Source of the DNA: Shewanella sp. UCD-KL12
GTDB taxonomy: Bacteria > Pseudomonadota > Gammaproteobacteria > Enterobacterales > Shewanellaceae
Assembly: GCF_001957125.1 (NCBI RefSeq)
Contig: NZ_MPHJ01000001.1
Span: 156,831 to 220,830 of the forward strand
Length of the DNA stretch: 64,000 nucleotides
Reading direction: 5' to 3'
In this document: positions 18,617 through 27,561 of the stretch, one piece after another
Position numbering within the stretch: the stretch's first letter is position 1
How the letters are laid out: every line of letters begins with the position of its first letter
The notes under the pieces: model-generated
Database searches by the model: none
Told to the model about the DNA's origin: nothing
What the model saw: the letters and a program-made list of their open reading frames with translations, nothing else
Position numbers and translations under genes: made by a program

Positions 18617-20338
18617 ATGAACCTCAGTACTGCAAATGAAAACTTTCGTCAGTTAGTCGGACACAATGTTACCTACAGTATTCCTCCCTTTCAGCGTGAT
18701 TACTCTTGGTCAGAGGAAAACTGGGAAGAGCTCTGGTTTGATATAATGGCGATGTACAGCGGTGAAGATGATGCTGAGAATGAGCATTATATGGGCTATC
18801 TGGTTTTACAGGAGTCTGATAACAAAAAATTTAGCTCTGTCATTGATGGTCAGCAAAGGATGACAACTGTTAGCATTATTGTGCTTGCTGCACTGAATCA
18901 CCTCCATTCTCTGATAGCGAAAGATATCGACTCGGAAAATAACAAACAGCGTGAGAAAGTACTTAGGGAGAGCTATATTGGCTTTATAGATCCGATCACG
19001 CTGAAATCCAAATCGAAGCTAACGCTTAATAAGCACAATGATAGGTTCTACCAGACATATATCGCTACAAATTCAGATAGAATCCCTGCAAGAAACCTTA
19101 AAGCATCTGAGCACCTATTGAGAAAGTCTTACCTTTGGTATTCGCAAAAAGTAGAAAGCCGTTTTGGGTATGGCGACACTAGTGGTCCAGACGTGACAAG
19201 GTTTATCGATTCGTTAGTTGATAAGTTGTTTTTTACCGTCATCACGGTGACTGATGAATTGAACGCTTTTAAGGTATTTGAAACTCTTAATGCTCGTGGT
19301 GTGAAATTGTCTTCAACAGATCTCTTAAAAAACTACTTGTTCTCTGTATTAAGCAGTGATGATCCCCATGACTCCGTCTTAGAAGACTTAGAGACTTCAT
19401 GGGAAAGAATTACTGGCTTATTAAGTAACGAAAGTTTTCCTGAGTTACTGAGAATTTTCTGGAATAGTAAGAACAGACTTGTTCGAAAGAAAGACTTATT
19501 TAAAACTATTCAGAAGTCGATAAATGACCAAGCGAAAGCATTTCAACTTGTTAGAGACTTAGAGTATAACTCTGAAATCTATGCCAATCTAAGAGATCCG
19601 AGCTCTACAGTATGGAACTGCAGTGAAAAAGAGTCGTTAGGTCTTCTTAGTATGTTCGGCGTTAAGCAGCCAATTGCTATGCTAATGTCTGCCTATAGAG
19701 AATTCTATGACAATGATCGAGAGGTGTTTACTAAGTTACTGAATGCTATTTCTGTCATTTCATTCAGATACAATGTTATTTGCAGTTTACCACCACAAGA
19801 TCAAGAAGGTTTGTACAGTTCCGTTGCCATGAATATTGAGGCGAAGGAGTTGAAAAGCTACAGAGAAATTATTTTTGCTCTTCGCGATATCTACCCTGAT
19901 GACGCTCATTTTAATGGGGCGTTTGCAAGCAAGCAGTTAAGAACAACCAATAGTCGTAACCAAAAAGTTGTTCAATACATTCTCAAGAAGTTAGAAGAAC
20001 ATGAGTCCGGTAATGCGATAGACTTATCGACTAATCGTTTTAATATTGAACATGTTTTACCACAAAAAATAACTACTGGTTGGGATGCATTTACTGATGT
20101 AGCCCATTCTCAATCTGTGTATAGACTAGGAAATATGGTTATTTTAGAGAAGTCTATAAACAGCGATATTGGTAATGATTCGTATGAGGTGAAGCGGAAA
20201 GCATTTGAAGGAAGCTCTGTTGGTTTAACTTCTGGGCTAGCTTCGAACTTTGATACTTGGACTACCGAGACAATTGAATCTCGTCAAAAGTTCTTCGCAA
20301 AACAGGCTAAGTCTATTTGGAAGATACAATCTCTTTAA
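18617..20338 (+). CDS. GmrSD/BrxU-type nuclease, DUF262 plus DUF1524 (HNH) fusion
   Basis: Single-chain type IV restriction-like protein of 573 aa. The N-terminal DUF262 (ParB-like NTPase) motifs are SIPPFQRDYSW (residues 21-31) and SVIDGQQRMTTV (75-85), followed by LNARGVKLSSTDLLKNYLF. The C-terminal DUF1524 HNH-like nuclease has NIEHVLPQ at about 476-483 and RLGNMVILEKSINSDIGN. Known members (GmrSD, BrxU) cleave phage DNA with modified, often glucosylated, cytosines using NTP. All key motifs are intact. It starts 154 bp after the coiled-coil gene and ends at a strong terminator. A phage-defence role is inferred from the family. Confidence 0.87.
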   Translation: MNLSTANENFRQLVGHNVTYSIPPFQRDYSWSEENWEELWFDIMAMYSGEDDAENEHYMGYLVLQESDNKKFSSVIDGQQRMTTVSIIVLAALNHLHSLIAKDIDSENNKQREKVLRESYIGFIDPITLKSKSKLTLNKHNDRFYQTYIATNSDRIPARNLKASEHLLRKSYLWYSQKVESRFGYGDTSGPDVTRFIDSLVDKLFFTVITVTDELNAFKVFETLNARGVKLSSTDLLKNYLFSVLSSDDPHDSVLEDLETSWERITGLLSNESFPELLRIFWNSKNRLVRKKDLFKTIQKSINDQAKAFQLVRDLEYNSEIYANLRDPSSTVWNCSEKESLGLLSMFGVKQPIAMLMSAYREFYDNDREVFTKLLNAISVISFRYNVICSLPPQDQEGLYSSVAMNIEAKELKSYREIIFALRDIYPDDAHFNGAFASKQLRTTNSRNQKVVQYILKKLEEHESGNAIDLSTNRFNIEHVLPQKITTGWDAFTDVAHSQSVYRLGNMVILEKSINSDIGNDSYEVKRKAFEGSSVGLTSGLASNFDTWTTETIESRQKFFAKQAKSIWKIQSL

Positions 20339-20517
20339 TCTTCAAAGGCTCCTTTAGGAGCCTTTTTTAATTTTTCATTTAGAACTCTGAATAAGTAAGT
20401 CGGGTCAGAGTGAAATTTAGTAATACTTACAAACCACAGTCCTTTAGGAACGATAGCCAACTGTTTTTCGACCGTTTTAGCAACTTGGGGTAGGCGACTA
20501 GAAATCGACTCGGTCAT
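20335..20517 (-). CDS. Possible 60-aa protein overlapping its neighbours
   Basis: An ATG-started frame of 60 residues (MTESISSRLPQVAKTVEKQL at its start) begins 20 bp inside the 3' end of the metallopeptidase gene and ends in the terminator of the opposite gene. Composition is protein-like (mixed charge, hydrophobic KGLWFVSITKF). The start overlap would allow translational coupling. I recognise no family, and the last residues are dictated by the terminator palindrome. It may be a real small partner protein or chance. Confidence 0.3.
   Translation of the reverse strand: MTESISSRLPQVAKTVEKQLAIVPKGLWFVSITKFHSDPTYLFRVLNEKLKKAPKGAFED
20344..20368 (+). terminator. Rho-independent terminator after the DUF262 gene
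   Basis: GGCTCC (20347-20352) pairs with GGAGCC (20357-20362) around TTTA, extended by A/T pairs and followed by six T. It lies 6 bp after the stop codon. Confidence 0.85.
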
Positions 20518-21709
20518 TTAAAAGCATAGGCTTATAACTTGGTAAATAATGTGAGCCATACCGCTCAAAACTATCAAAGTTAAACACTAAGTATTGATTG
20601 ATAAACTGTTTAGTATAATTGTTTAAGTAATTCAAGTTGTTTTCCAGTGTGTCTTTTGGTAAGCCATATTTATTGTTCAGCCTTTTCCGTATTTTATAAA
20701 TTCGGCAGGTTGGATCAGGGTGAGAACTTACCTGGTTACCTCTTCTTGGGTTTATATGATCAAGTACTATCCTACTTGTATCCAAATACATTAATGTTAA
20801 GAAAGCAGCGTTTGATAAGTCATTTTTAAACTTTGAGTTACCTTTTATGTTTTTTATTGAATGCCAGTCAGCATCATATTCTAGTTTATGAGAGTATTTG
20901 TAGTGTTGAATTATATCTTTTCCTTCATGCATGGCCATAAAGGAAGATAACGAATTAGAGTGCAAGTTTGAATCCTTGACGTGGCCAAGCAAATGATGAG
21001 AGTACTCATGACCTAATACAAATTGATATTGTAAATCAGTTAGCGACTTCATCCATATGTCAATATGTTTTGGCAATACCCCCCTAGGGTCTATATCAAA
21101 ATCAAAAGACTCATGGCCAGCCATAATCCTCTGGGCAATTATAAATGATGCATTAATATCTATATCTTTTATTCCAAAATCTTCTCCATAAAAAAATATA
21201 TTCATAAAATAAAGGAAGTATTCTAAAGGCTCTGATACTGCAATAATATTTCCAGCCTTAGTCTTTGAACATATTGCATTGGCACCAGCAAGGTATACAC
21301 TACCAGCAGGAATGTCTTTAAGTTTTTCGTGATTACCTTTTGACAGATTTGATAGGTATACATCTTCTCGCTTTCGTTCTTGATAATATTTTTCTAGTGA
21401 CCAATTGGTCTTCTTGCCTTTCCTAGTTTTAAATACCCTAATAAGCCTTGGATTATCTACAATTGATTCAGCTCGTAATTGCAGTAAAAAGTCTGATGCT
21501 ACTTTTGGAGAGTATATTTTTTCGATATCAGACTTTGAACAAAAAGGAGTGAAAAAAATAGCATCATCGCCAAATCCCTTGTAATCATCGCCCTCAATAA
21601 ATCCTGTGAGGTGCATGAATCCATGTCCTGTATCTATAAGAACCCCATCTTTAGCCTTGCGAGCTTTTGGATTGTTTTTTAGGAAACCTTCGATCAACTC
21701 AGCATTCAT
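20498..21709 (-). CDS. Putative zinc metallopeptidase of the accessory region
   Basis: A 403-residue protein with a gluzincin-like core: LGHEYSHHLLGH (HExxH at residues 234-238), a candidate third ligand in LEYDADWHS (Glu277) and HPDP at 330-333, a layout reminiscent of M48 peptidases. No signal peptide or transmembrane helix is seen. The start is set at the ATG at 21709 (MNAELIEGFL) because the upstream extension to 21847 is low-complexity and unrelated. Codon use is very AT-rich. It lies convergent to the DUF262 gene. Phage-exclusion proteases (Lit, U49) also have HExxH, but I cannot show homology. Function unknown. Confidence 0.75.
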   Translation of the reverse strand: MNAELIEGFLKNNPKARKAKDGVLIDTGHGFMHLTGFIEGDDYKGFGDDAIFFTPFCSKSDIEKIYSPKVASDFLLQLRAESIVDNPRLIRVFKTRKGKKTNWSLEKYYQERKREDVYLSNLSKGNHEKLKDIPAGSVYLAGANAICSKTKAGNIIAVSEPLEYFLYFMNIFFYGEDFGIKDIDINASFIIAQRIMAGHESFDFDIDPRGVLPKHIDIWMKSLTDLQYQFVLGHEYSHHLLGHVKDSNLHSNSLSSFMAMHEGKDIIQHYKYSHKLEYDADWHSIKNIKGNSKFKNDLSNAAFLTLMYLDTSRIVLDHINPRRGNQVSSHPDPTCRIYKIRKRLNNKYGLPKDTLENNLNYLNNYTKQFINQYLVFNFDSFERYGSHYLPSYKPMLLNDRVDF

Positions 21710-22465
21710 ACTTGTCGTCCATATTTGTAATAGTACGCATCCATGCATGCCTAGCAAAACGCGCAGGTACAATAAATTAAGATTCGGAGATCTGAATACA
21801 TTGATAATAAAGACATTATCAAATCGTAATGAGGAAAACGAGCACACTATACTGATAATGTGAGCGCTAGTAGTAACGTCTTACTGAAAGTCATCATTGA
21901 ATGCCATTTTGGGATTAGTTTAAATAGGCAAGTTACTGGATATTTATCTGTGCTGCTTATCATCTGTAAATCACAATGGGCAATTTTATTGCCAGAGAGA
22001 AACTTAAATCTAATAGACAAATAATCGTGTGTAGATACGGCTGCTGATTTTGGTGGCATGAATGTAACCGCCGAGCCCATAGGGAGGTGGTAGCGGCACT
22101 TTGCAGAAGTCACTGCGCATAAGGTCGTCCTGCTTTCACTTGATTGATACATCCATGTACACGACACATACGGCAGGTACTTGATCACAATAAAGGGACA
22201 AGCTTCATGTGAACGAGCGAATTACAAATGACCATGAATGAAGAAGTTTAATCAGTCTTCATTCGGCTAAACCGTTGTGAGGACAAAAGCTGGTTATTTG
22301 TATTCTGTGTAGGATGAATGAGTAAGAGGTGGAATGAAGGTCTATGGGTTTTAGTGCTCAGAGGTTTGAAGTCCGTTAATAAAAATCAAAAAATATATGA
22401 GCGCTCAAACTGGATGGATTGAGGAGTAATCTGCTACATATTTGCTACACAGAACTCCAGATACG
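21710..22465. other. Non-coding region between the metallopeptidase gene and tRNA
   Basis: No supported gene. Around 22110-22180 lies a degenerate repeat sharing the words AAGGTCGT, CATCCATGT, CACGACA and ACGGCAGGT with the region near 1611-1705. Nearer the tRNA two copies of TGCTACA occur (about 22431 and 22442), close to the 3' side of the tRNA gene, where integrative elements commonly recombine. No integrase gene is present. Confidence 0.45.
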
Positions 22466-22498
22466 AAAAAGCCGTAGTAGGTACTAACCTACTACGGC
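22466..22498 (-). terminator. Rho-independent terminator of the tRNA gene
   Basis: A perfect 12-bp stem, GCCGTAGTAGGT (22471-22482) with ACCTACTACGGC (22487-22498), has a 4-nt loop and is followed on the minus strand by five T. It starts 11 bp after the tRNA 3' end. Confidence 0.88.
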
Positions 22499-22508
22499 CT
22501 ATCTGTAT

Positions 22509-22585
22509 TGGTGGCCCCTCCCAGACTCGAACTGGGGACCTGACGATTATGAGTCGTATGCTCTAACCAACTGAGCTAAGGGGCC
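22509..22585 (-). tRNA. tRNA with CAU anticodon, probably tRNA-Ile2
   Basis: A 77-nt cloverleaf with encoded CCA. The acceptor stem is GGCCCCT/AGGGGCC, the D stem GCTC/GAGC, the anticodon loop CTCATAA (anticodon CAT), and the T arm CCCAG-TTCGAGT-CTGGG. The acceptor stem and 5' half match E. coli ileX (tRNA-Ile2, whose C34 becomes lysidine) rather than elongator tRNA-Met, which starts GGCTACG. Automatic annotation may call it Met. The accessory region at 15-22 kb ends on its 3' side. Confidence 0.93.
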
Positions 22586-22746
22586 TACTTAAGGAAGTCG
22601 TCACTACCGAAAGCGACGAGAAGTATACGAGGTTTAAATGCCGTTGTCACCTGTGATCCCATAAGAAATCACAAGTTTGAATTCAATTGCTTATCTGTTA
22701 ATCAATAATCAACAATAAACTGGGTTAAACGACTATTCATCAGCTA

Positions 22747-22779
22747 ATAAAAAGCCCCGCTATCAGATAGCAGGGCTTG
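22747..22779 (-). terminator. Rho-independent terminator of rpoD
   Basis: AGCCCCGCTATC and GATAGCAGGGCT (22753-22777) form a 12-bp stem with one G-T pair, followed on the minus strand by a T-run at 22747-22752. It lies 45 bp after the rpoD stop. Confidence 0.85.
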
Positions 22780-22823
22780 TTTGTTGGCTTATCAGCGAGT
22801 CAAGTTGACTACTGAGCAGAGGC

Positions 22824-24656
22824 TTACTCGTCTAAGAAAGACTTTAAGATCTCTGAGCGAGAAGGGTGACGTAGCTTACGCAGCGCCTTGGCTTCAATTT
22901 GACGAATACGCTCACGTGTTACGTCAAACTGCTTACCTACCTCTTCTAACGTGTGGTCGGTGTTCATGTCGATACCGAAACGCATACGTAGTACTTTAGC
23001 TTCACGAGCGGTTAGGCCAGCTAAGACTTCGTGAGTTGCGTTTTTCAAGCTTTCGCCTGTGGCTGAATCCAACGGTAGCTCGAGGGTGGTATCCTCGATA
23101 AAGTCACCTAAGTGCGAATCTTCATCATCACCGATAGGTGTTTCCATTGAGATAGGCTCTTTGGCGATCTTTAATACCTTACGGATCTTATCTTCAGGCA
23201 TTAACATACGCTCAGCTAACTCTTCAGGAGAAGGTTCACGACCCATTTCCTGTAGCATCTGACGCGAGATACGGTTTAGCTTGTTGATAGTCTCAATCAT
23301 ATGCACTGGAATACGGATCGTTCTTGCTTGGTCAGCAATAGAGCGAGTGATCGCCTGACGGATCCACCAAGTTGCGTAAGTCGAGAACTTGTAACCACGA
23401 CGGTATTCAAACTTATCAACCGCCTTCATTAGACCGATGTTACCCTCTTGGATAAGATCAAGGAACTGAAGACCACGGTTGGTGTACTTTTTCGCGATTG
23501 AAATTACTAGACGTAAGTTTGCTTCAACCATCTCTTTCTTTGCACGACGAGCCTTAGCTTCACCGATAGACATACGACGGTTGATATCTTTTATTGCAGC
23601 AATCGCAAGACCTGTTTCAGATTCGATAAGGTCTAGCTTGTAACGACAACGACGCACGTCGTCTTCAACCATCTCTAGGCCTTCAACATACGGCTTTTTA
23701 GAGGCGAGTTCTTCGTCAAACCATTCGATGCTGCTTTCGTTAGCGGTATAACCTTTAACGAAGTTTTTCTTTGGCATTTTAGCTTGTTCAACACAAAGCT
23801 TCATGATCAAACGTTCTTGAACACGCACTTTATCCATGGTTGAACGCATGCTCTTCACTAAGCGGTCAAACTGCTTAGGCATGAGACGGAACTCTTTAAA
23901 TAGTTCACCAATCTCAAAAAGAGCTACTGTCGCTTCAGGATGGCCGCGACCTTTTTCGCCGATGATTCTAAGTGCGTTTTCATGAACTTCTCTTAACTGA
24001 GTAAAACGCTCTTTAGCTTCTTCAGGATCAGGACCTTTTGGACCCTCTTCCTCTTCATCTTCATCATCTTCTTCGTCGTCTTCGTCATCAAGATCTTCAT
24101 CTGACAGCTCTGAACCAACGTGAGTTGCTGTTGGTGCTACATCTTCAGCATTCGGGTCAATAAAGCCTGAAATGATGTCAGATAGACGCACTTCTTCAGC
24201 TTCATAACGATCGAACTGCTCAAGGATCATTGCGATTGCTTGAGGGTATTCAGCGACAGAAGCCTGTACTGTGTTAATACCATCTTCGATACGCTTAGCG
24301 ATAACAATCTCGCCTTCACGAGTTAGTAGCTCAACCGTACCCATTTCACGCATGTACATGCGAACAGGATCGGTTGTACGACCAAGTTCAGCTTCTACCG
24401 TGGCAAGTGCCGCGGCAGCTTCTTCTGCAGCATCATCATCGGTGCTGTCTTCAGACATCATGATATCATCAGCATCCGGCGCCTGTTCATAGACGCGAAT
24501 ACCCATGTCATTAATCATCTGGACAATATCTTCGATTTGATCGGCATCGACCATATCTGCAGGCAAGTGATCATTCACTTCTGCGTAGGTTAAGTAGCCT
24601 TGCTCTTTACCTTTAGCTAGCAACAATTTAAGTTGCGACTGAGGAGTATGCTCCAT
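22824..24656 (-). CDS. rpoD: RNA polymerase sigma-70 factor RpoD
   Basis: Primary sigma factor. Region 1.1 begins [20 protein letters not shown]; an acidic spacer in the non-conserved region ([14 protein letters not shown]) is followed by region 2 with [20 protein letters not shown], region 3, and region 4 with [20 protein letters not shown]. Length 610 aa matches E. coli (613). The start is ATG 24656 by alignment to the E. coli N-terminus; an in-frame ATG three codons upstream would add MIS. It is the last gene of the macromolecular synthesis cluster rpsU-yqeY-dnaG-rpoD. Confidence 0.98.
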   Translation of the reverse strand: MEHTPQSQLKLLLAKGKEQGYLTYAEVNDHLPADMVDADQIEDIVQMINDMGIRVYEQAPDADDIMMSEDSTDDDAAEEAAAALATVEAELGRTTDPVRMYMREMGTVELLTREGEIVIAKRIEDGINTVQASVAEYPQAIAMILEQFDRYEAEEVRLSDIISGFIDPNAEDVAPTATHVGSELSDEDLDDEDDEEDDEDEEEEGPKGPDPEEAKERFTQLREVHENALRIIGEKGRGHPEATVALFEIGELFKEFRLMPKQFDRLVKSMRSTMDKVRVQERLIMKLCVEQAKMPKKNFVKGYTANESSIEWFDEELASKKPYVEGLEMVEDDVRRCRYKLDLIESETGLAIAAIKDINRRMSIGEAKARRAKKEMVEANLRLVISIAKKYTNRGLQFLDLIQEGNIGLMKAVDKFEYRRGYKFSTYATWWIRQAITRSIADQARTIRIPVHMIETINKLNRISRQMLQEMGREPSPEELAERMLMPEDKIRKVLKIAKEPISMETPIGDDEDSHLGDFIEDTTLELPLDSATGESLKNATHEVLAGLTAREAKVLRMRFGIDMNTDHTLEEVGKQFDVTRERIRQIEAKALRKLRHPSRSEILKSFLDE

Positions 24657-24780
24657 AGATATCATCCAAGTTGGGTATTAGTTAAAACGACGCGCAGTTA
24701 TTGCCGCGCAAATCGTCAATTATAGCCTTGTGCGCTTCCGTGTGCTAGTCCAAGTGCTTACTTTAAAGACATAAAGTGTC

Positions 24781-26508
24781 TTAATTTTGCCCTTGTATGA
24801 CTGCGATCAGCTTGCTCAGCTGAATCCTTTCCTCTTTAGTATGGTTCTGTTTTAGACTCAATTCCTGATATCGTTGCTCAATATATTGATTATTGAGCCA
24901 GATAAGGGTTTTTCTAAACTCCTGCTGCAGGTTTTCATCCGCCACTTGATGATCCCATCTGGTCAGTTTTTTTAGGGTGCCTAATTGTGGCTCGTCCCTA
25001 AACTGCTCAAGTAGTTGTGCGCTGTTTTTAACCTGTACACGAGTTACGTCTAACAGATGGGTAAGTAAATCTATACCTGCCATCTTTAGATGCTGTAAGG
25101 CTGGCTGCACTGGCAGACCTTCTCCTAACAGCGGATGTTGTACTAGCAAAGCGATGGCTAATCGCAATGGTGTTCCTCGTCCTTTCAACGCTTTTGTTTG
25201 AAGCGGTTTTACTTGCTCTTTAGAGGAGAATGCGAATTTACGCTTTAACTCCTCTGCACTATCCATTCTCAGTTTATGCGCTAGATTTTCTAACAGTAAA
25301 CTTTGAAGTACCGTGTCTTGTATCTTTTCAATCAGGGCTATCGCTTGTTTTGCCAGATTACCTTTGTCACCACCGTATCGCTGTGCGAGCGTATCAAAAA
25401 GAAACTCTGGTAGCTCTGTGGCTTCACTAATCTGGCTTTCGAAAGCCTCTTTTCCCACCTGACGAACCATAGTATCTGGGTCTTCACCTTCAGGTAGAAA
25501 CATAAACTTTACTTGGTTGCCTGGTTTTAATAACGGCAATGCCGTCTCCAATGCACGCCAAGCTGCTTCAGTGCCAGCTCTGTCGCCGTCATAGCAACAG
25601 ATAACCTCTTTAGCACTGCGAAGTAACAATTGAAATTGTTCTGCGGTAGTCGAGGTGCCTAATGACGCTACAGCGTAATCGACATCAAATTGAGCTAGGG
25701 CTACGACATCCATATAGCCTTCAACAATCAGTATCTGTTGAGGGTCTCTGTGTCTTTGCTTTACTTCATACAGTCCGTATAGCTCATTGCCCTTATGAAA
25801 TATGGGCGTTTCTGGAGAATTCAAGTACTTTGGCGTACCGTCGCCTAAAACTCTTCCTCCAAAACCGATAACACGTCCTCTTCTGTCACGAATGGGGAAC
25901 ATTAGCCTGTCACGAAATCTGTCGTAACGTTTACCGCTATCGTTCTCTATGACCATTCCTGCAGTGAGGAGCTTATCTTGTGCATCCTGATTTTGGCGGT
26001 ATCGACCTAATAGTCCATCCCAGCCGTCAGGTGCAAATCCAATATTAAAGTGTTCGACCACTTTATTGGACAGTCCTCGATGATCGAGATAATCAAGAAC
26101 CTTTTGTTTGTCATTGTGCTGTCTAAGTTGACTCTGAAAGTGGAGGCTTGCTTCCTCCATCAATTGATAGAGATCGCGGCTCAGCCCTTCGTCACGTCTT
26201 TTCCCCGTTCCTTGCTCTCTAGGTACTTCCACACCTAGTTGGCCTGCAAGTTCATCGATAGCATCGATAAAATCTAGGCGGTCATACTCCATGACAAAGT
26301 CGATAACATTGCCGTGAGCACCACAACCGAAGCAATGGTAGAACTGCTTATCTCTACTTACTGTAAAAGAGGGGGATTTTTCACTATGGAAAGGACAACA
26401 GGCAGAGTGATTTTTACCCGCTTTTTTAAGGGGTACTTTAGCGTCGATCATATCGACAATATCAATACGAGCAACTAGCTCATTAATAAAATCACGAGGT
26501 ATCGCCAT
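24781..26508 (-). CDS. dnaG: DNA primase DnaG
   Basis: Synthesises RNA primers at the replication fork. The N-terminal CHC2 zinc finger has Cys38, His41, Cys59 and Cys62 (CCPFHSEKSPSF, then HCFGCGAHGN). The TOPRIM core has ILIVEGYMDVVAL and CYDGDRAGTEAAW. A C-terminal helical domain binds DnaB. Length 575 aa (E. coli 581). It lies between yqeY and rpoD on the same strand; the 125-bp gap before rpoD may hold an internal promoter. Confidence 0.98.
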   Translation of the reverse strand: MAIPRDFINELVARIDIVDMIDAKVPLKKAGKNHSACCPFHSEKSPSFTVSRDKQFYHCFGCGAHGNVIDFVMEYDRLDFIDAIDELAGQLGVEVPREQGTGKRRDEGLSRDLYQLMEEASLHFQSQLRQHNDKQKVLDYLDHRGLSNKVVEHFNIGFAPDGWDGLLGRYRQNQDAQDKLLTAGMVIENDSGKRYDRFRDRLMFPIRDRRGRVIGFGGRVLGDGTPKYLNSPETPIFHKGNELYGLYEVKQRHRDPQQILIVEGYMDVVALAQFDVDYAVASLGTSTTAEQFQLLLRSAKEVICCYDGDRAGTEAAWRALETALPLLKPGNQVKFMFLPEGEDPDTMVRQVGKEAFESQISEATELPEFLFDTLAQRYGGDKGNLAKQAIALIEKIQDTVLQSLLLENLAHKLRMDSAEELKRKFAFSSKEQVKPLQTKALKGRGTPLRLAIALLVQHPLLGEGLPVQPALQHLKMAGIDLLTHLLDVTRVQVKNSAQLLEQFRDEPQLGTLKKLTRWDHQVADENLQQEFRKTLIWLNNQYIEQRYQELSLKQNHTKEERIQLSKLIAVIQGQN

Positions 26509-26569
26509 TATCTAGTTAAGGCCGCCTTTCGCTAAACGTTGAAGTGAAAATGAAACGCTATAAACAAAC

Positions 26570-26591
26570 AAGCCGCGCAAGAGCACGGCTT
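26570..26591 (-). terminator. Stem-loop between yqeY and dnaG
   Basis: AAGCCGCGC (26570-26578) pairs with GCACGGCTT (26583-26591) with one mismatch; on the minus strand it is followed by TGTTTGTTTA. This resembles the partial terminator between rpsU and dnaG in E. coli, which lowers primase output. Confidence 0.6.
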
Positions 26592-26612
26592 ATTTACGCA
26601 TTGTACTTAAAG

Positions 26613-27056
26613 TTACTTAAGTTTAGCTCTGATAGTAGCGCCAATTGCCGCCATATCAGCTCTGCCTAAGACTTTAGGTTTCAGTGCGCCCATTACTTTG
26701 CCCATATCCGCCATGGAGGATGCGCCCATCTCTTCGATGCTTGCATCAACTAGAACAGCAATTTCCTCTTCAGTAAGAGGTTGAGGCAGGAAGTCTTCAA
26801 GAACCTTGATTTCTGCTGCTTCAATTGCTGCTAGTTCGTCACGTCCAGCTGCACTATATTGTGCAATTGAATCACGACGCTGTTTAACCATTTTGGTTAA
26901 GACAGCTATAGCTTGGTCGTCAGTCAGAGTTTCGCGGGTATCCACTTCAATCTGCTTAACGGCGGCTAGTGCCATACGAATAGTTCCCAAGCGTACCTTT
27001 TCTTTGGCACGCATGGCATCCTTCATCTGGCTTTTTAGCTGATCAACTAGGCTCAT
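26613..27056 (-). CDS. yqeY: GatB/YqeY domain-containing protein
   Basis: Small protein (147 aa) homologous to the C-terminal tRNA-interacting helical domain of GatB. Motifs include MKDAMRAKEKVRLGTIRMAL at the N-terminus, the ETLTDDQAIAVLTKMVKQRR segment and the C-terminal MGKVMGALKPKVLGRADMA. Its role is not well defined; a link with aminoacyl-tRNA has been suggested from the domain. It starts 6 bp after rpsU and is part of the rpsU-dnaG-rpoD cluster, as in many proteobacteria. Confidence 0.93.
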   Translation of the reverse strand: MSLVDQLKSQMKDAMRAKEKVRLGTIRMALAAVKQIEVDTRETLTDDQAIAVLTKMVKQRRDSIAQYSAAGRDELAAIEAAEIKVLEDFLPQPLTEEEIAVLVDASIEEMGASSMADMGKVMGALKPKVLGRADMAAIGATIRAKLK

Positions 27057-27062
27057 AATAGA

Positions 27063-27278
27063 TTAGTATAAACGTACGCGACGAGCGTTTTCGCGAGAAA
27101 GCTTCTTAGCAAGACGCTTAACTGCAGCGGCTTTAGCACGCTTACGGCAAGTAGTTGGCTTCTCGTAGTACTCACGAGCGCGAACATCAGCTAAGATACC
27201 GGCTTTTTCACAAGAGCGCTTAAAACGACGTAGAGCTACGTCAAATGGTTCATTTTCGCGTACTTTAATTATTGGCAT
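27063..27278 (-). CDS. rpsU: 30S ribosomal protein S21
   Basis: 71-residue basic ribosomal protein of the small subunit platform, needed for initiation. The sequence begins [20 protein letters not shown] and ends with the arginine-rich [11 protein letters not shown], nearly identical in gammaproteobacteria. It is the first gene of the macromolecular synthesis cluster, with a good promoter about 75 bp upstream. Confidence 0.98.
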   Translation of the reverse strand: MPIIKVRENEPFDVALRRFKRSCEKAGILADVRAREYYEKPTTCRKRAKAAAVKRLAKKLSRENARRVRLY

Positions 27279-27353
27279 ACGCCATCACCCCTTAGGTGTA
27301 GTTTGTAATGAGTCAATCGCTCGACTCAAGTTAATTTAAAAATGGTGCGGAAT

Positions 27354-27381
27354 TCTATACCGACTTAAGCGTGTTTGTAAA
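27354..27381 (-). promoter_or_regulatory. Sigma-70 promoter of rpsU-yqeY-dnaG-rpoD
   Basis: On the minus strand, TTTACA (27376-27381) and TATAGA (27354-27359) are separated by 16 bp, close to -35 and -10 consensus. It faces rpsU and would drive the whole cluster. On the opposite strand a TATAAT (27503-27508) is a likely -10 for tsaD. Confidence 0.6.
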
Positions 27382-27561
27382 GCCTATATTGCGATCAAAA
27401 TAAGATCTTTTATCGTCAAGCGATCGATTTTTTGATCCGCTGGCTTTTACTGTGCGTACAGTAGCTAAAATATCTTAAATAAAACTCTGCATAGTCTATT
27501 GGTATAATTAAAGCACAGCAGGTAGAATTAGCAGCCTTTTATGACACTTTGACGGGATACG

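Noticed and set aside
20710-21710. Assigning the HExxH protein to the Lit (U49) phage-exclusion family
   Set aside because: Only the generic HExxH motif and genomic context agree; no family-specific block could be recognised by eye.
21847-22188. 113-residue frame on the minus strand near the tRNA
   Set aside because: It lies over the degenerate repeat, is rich in Ser/Thr/Cys without a pattern and has no RBS; treated as non-coding.
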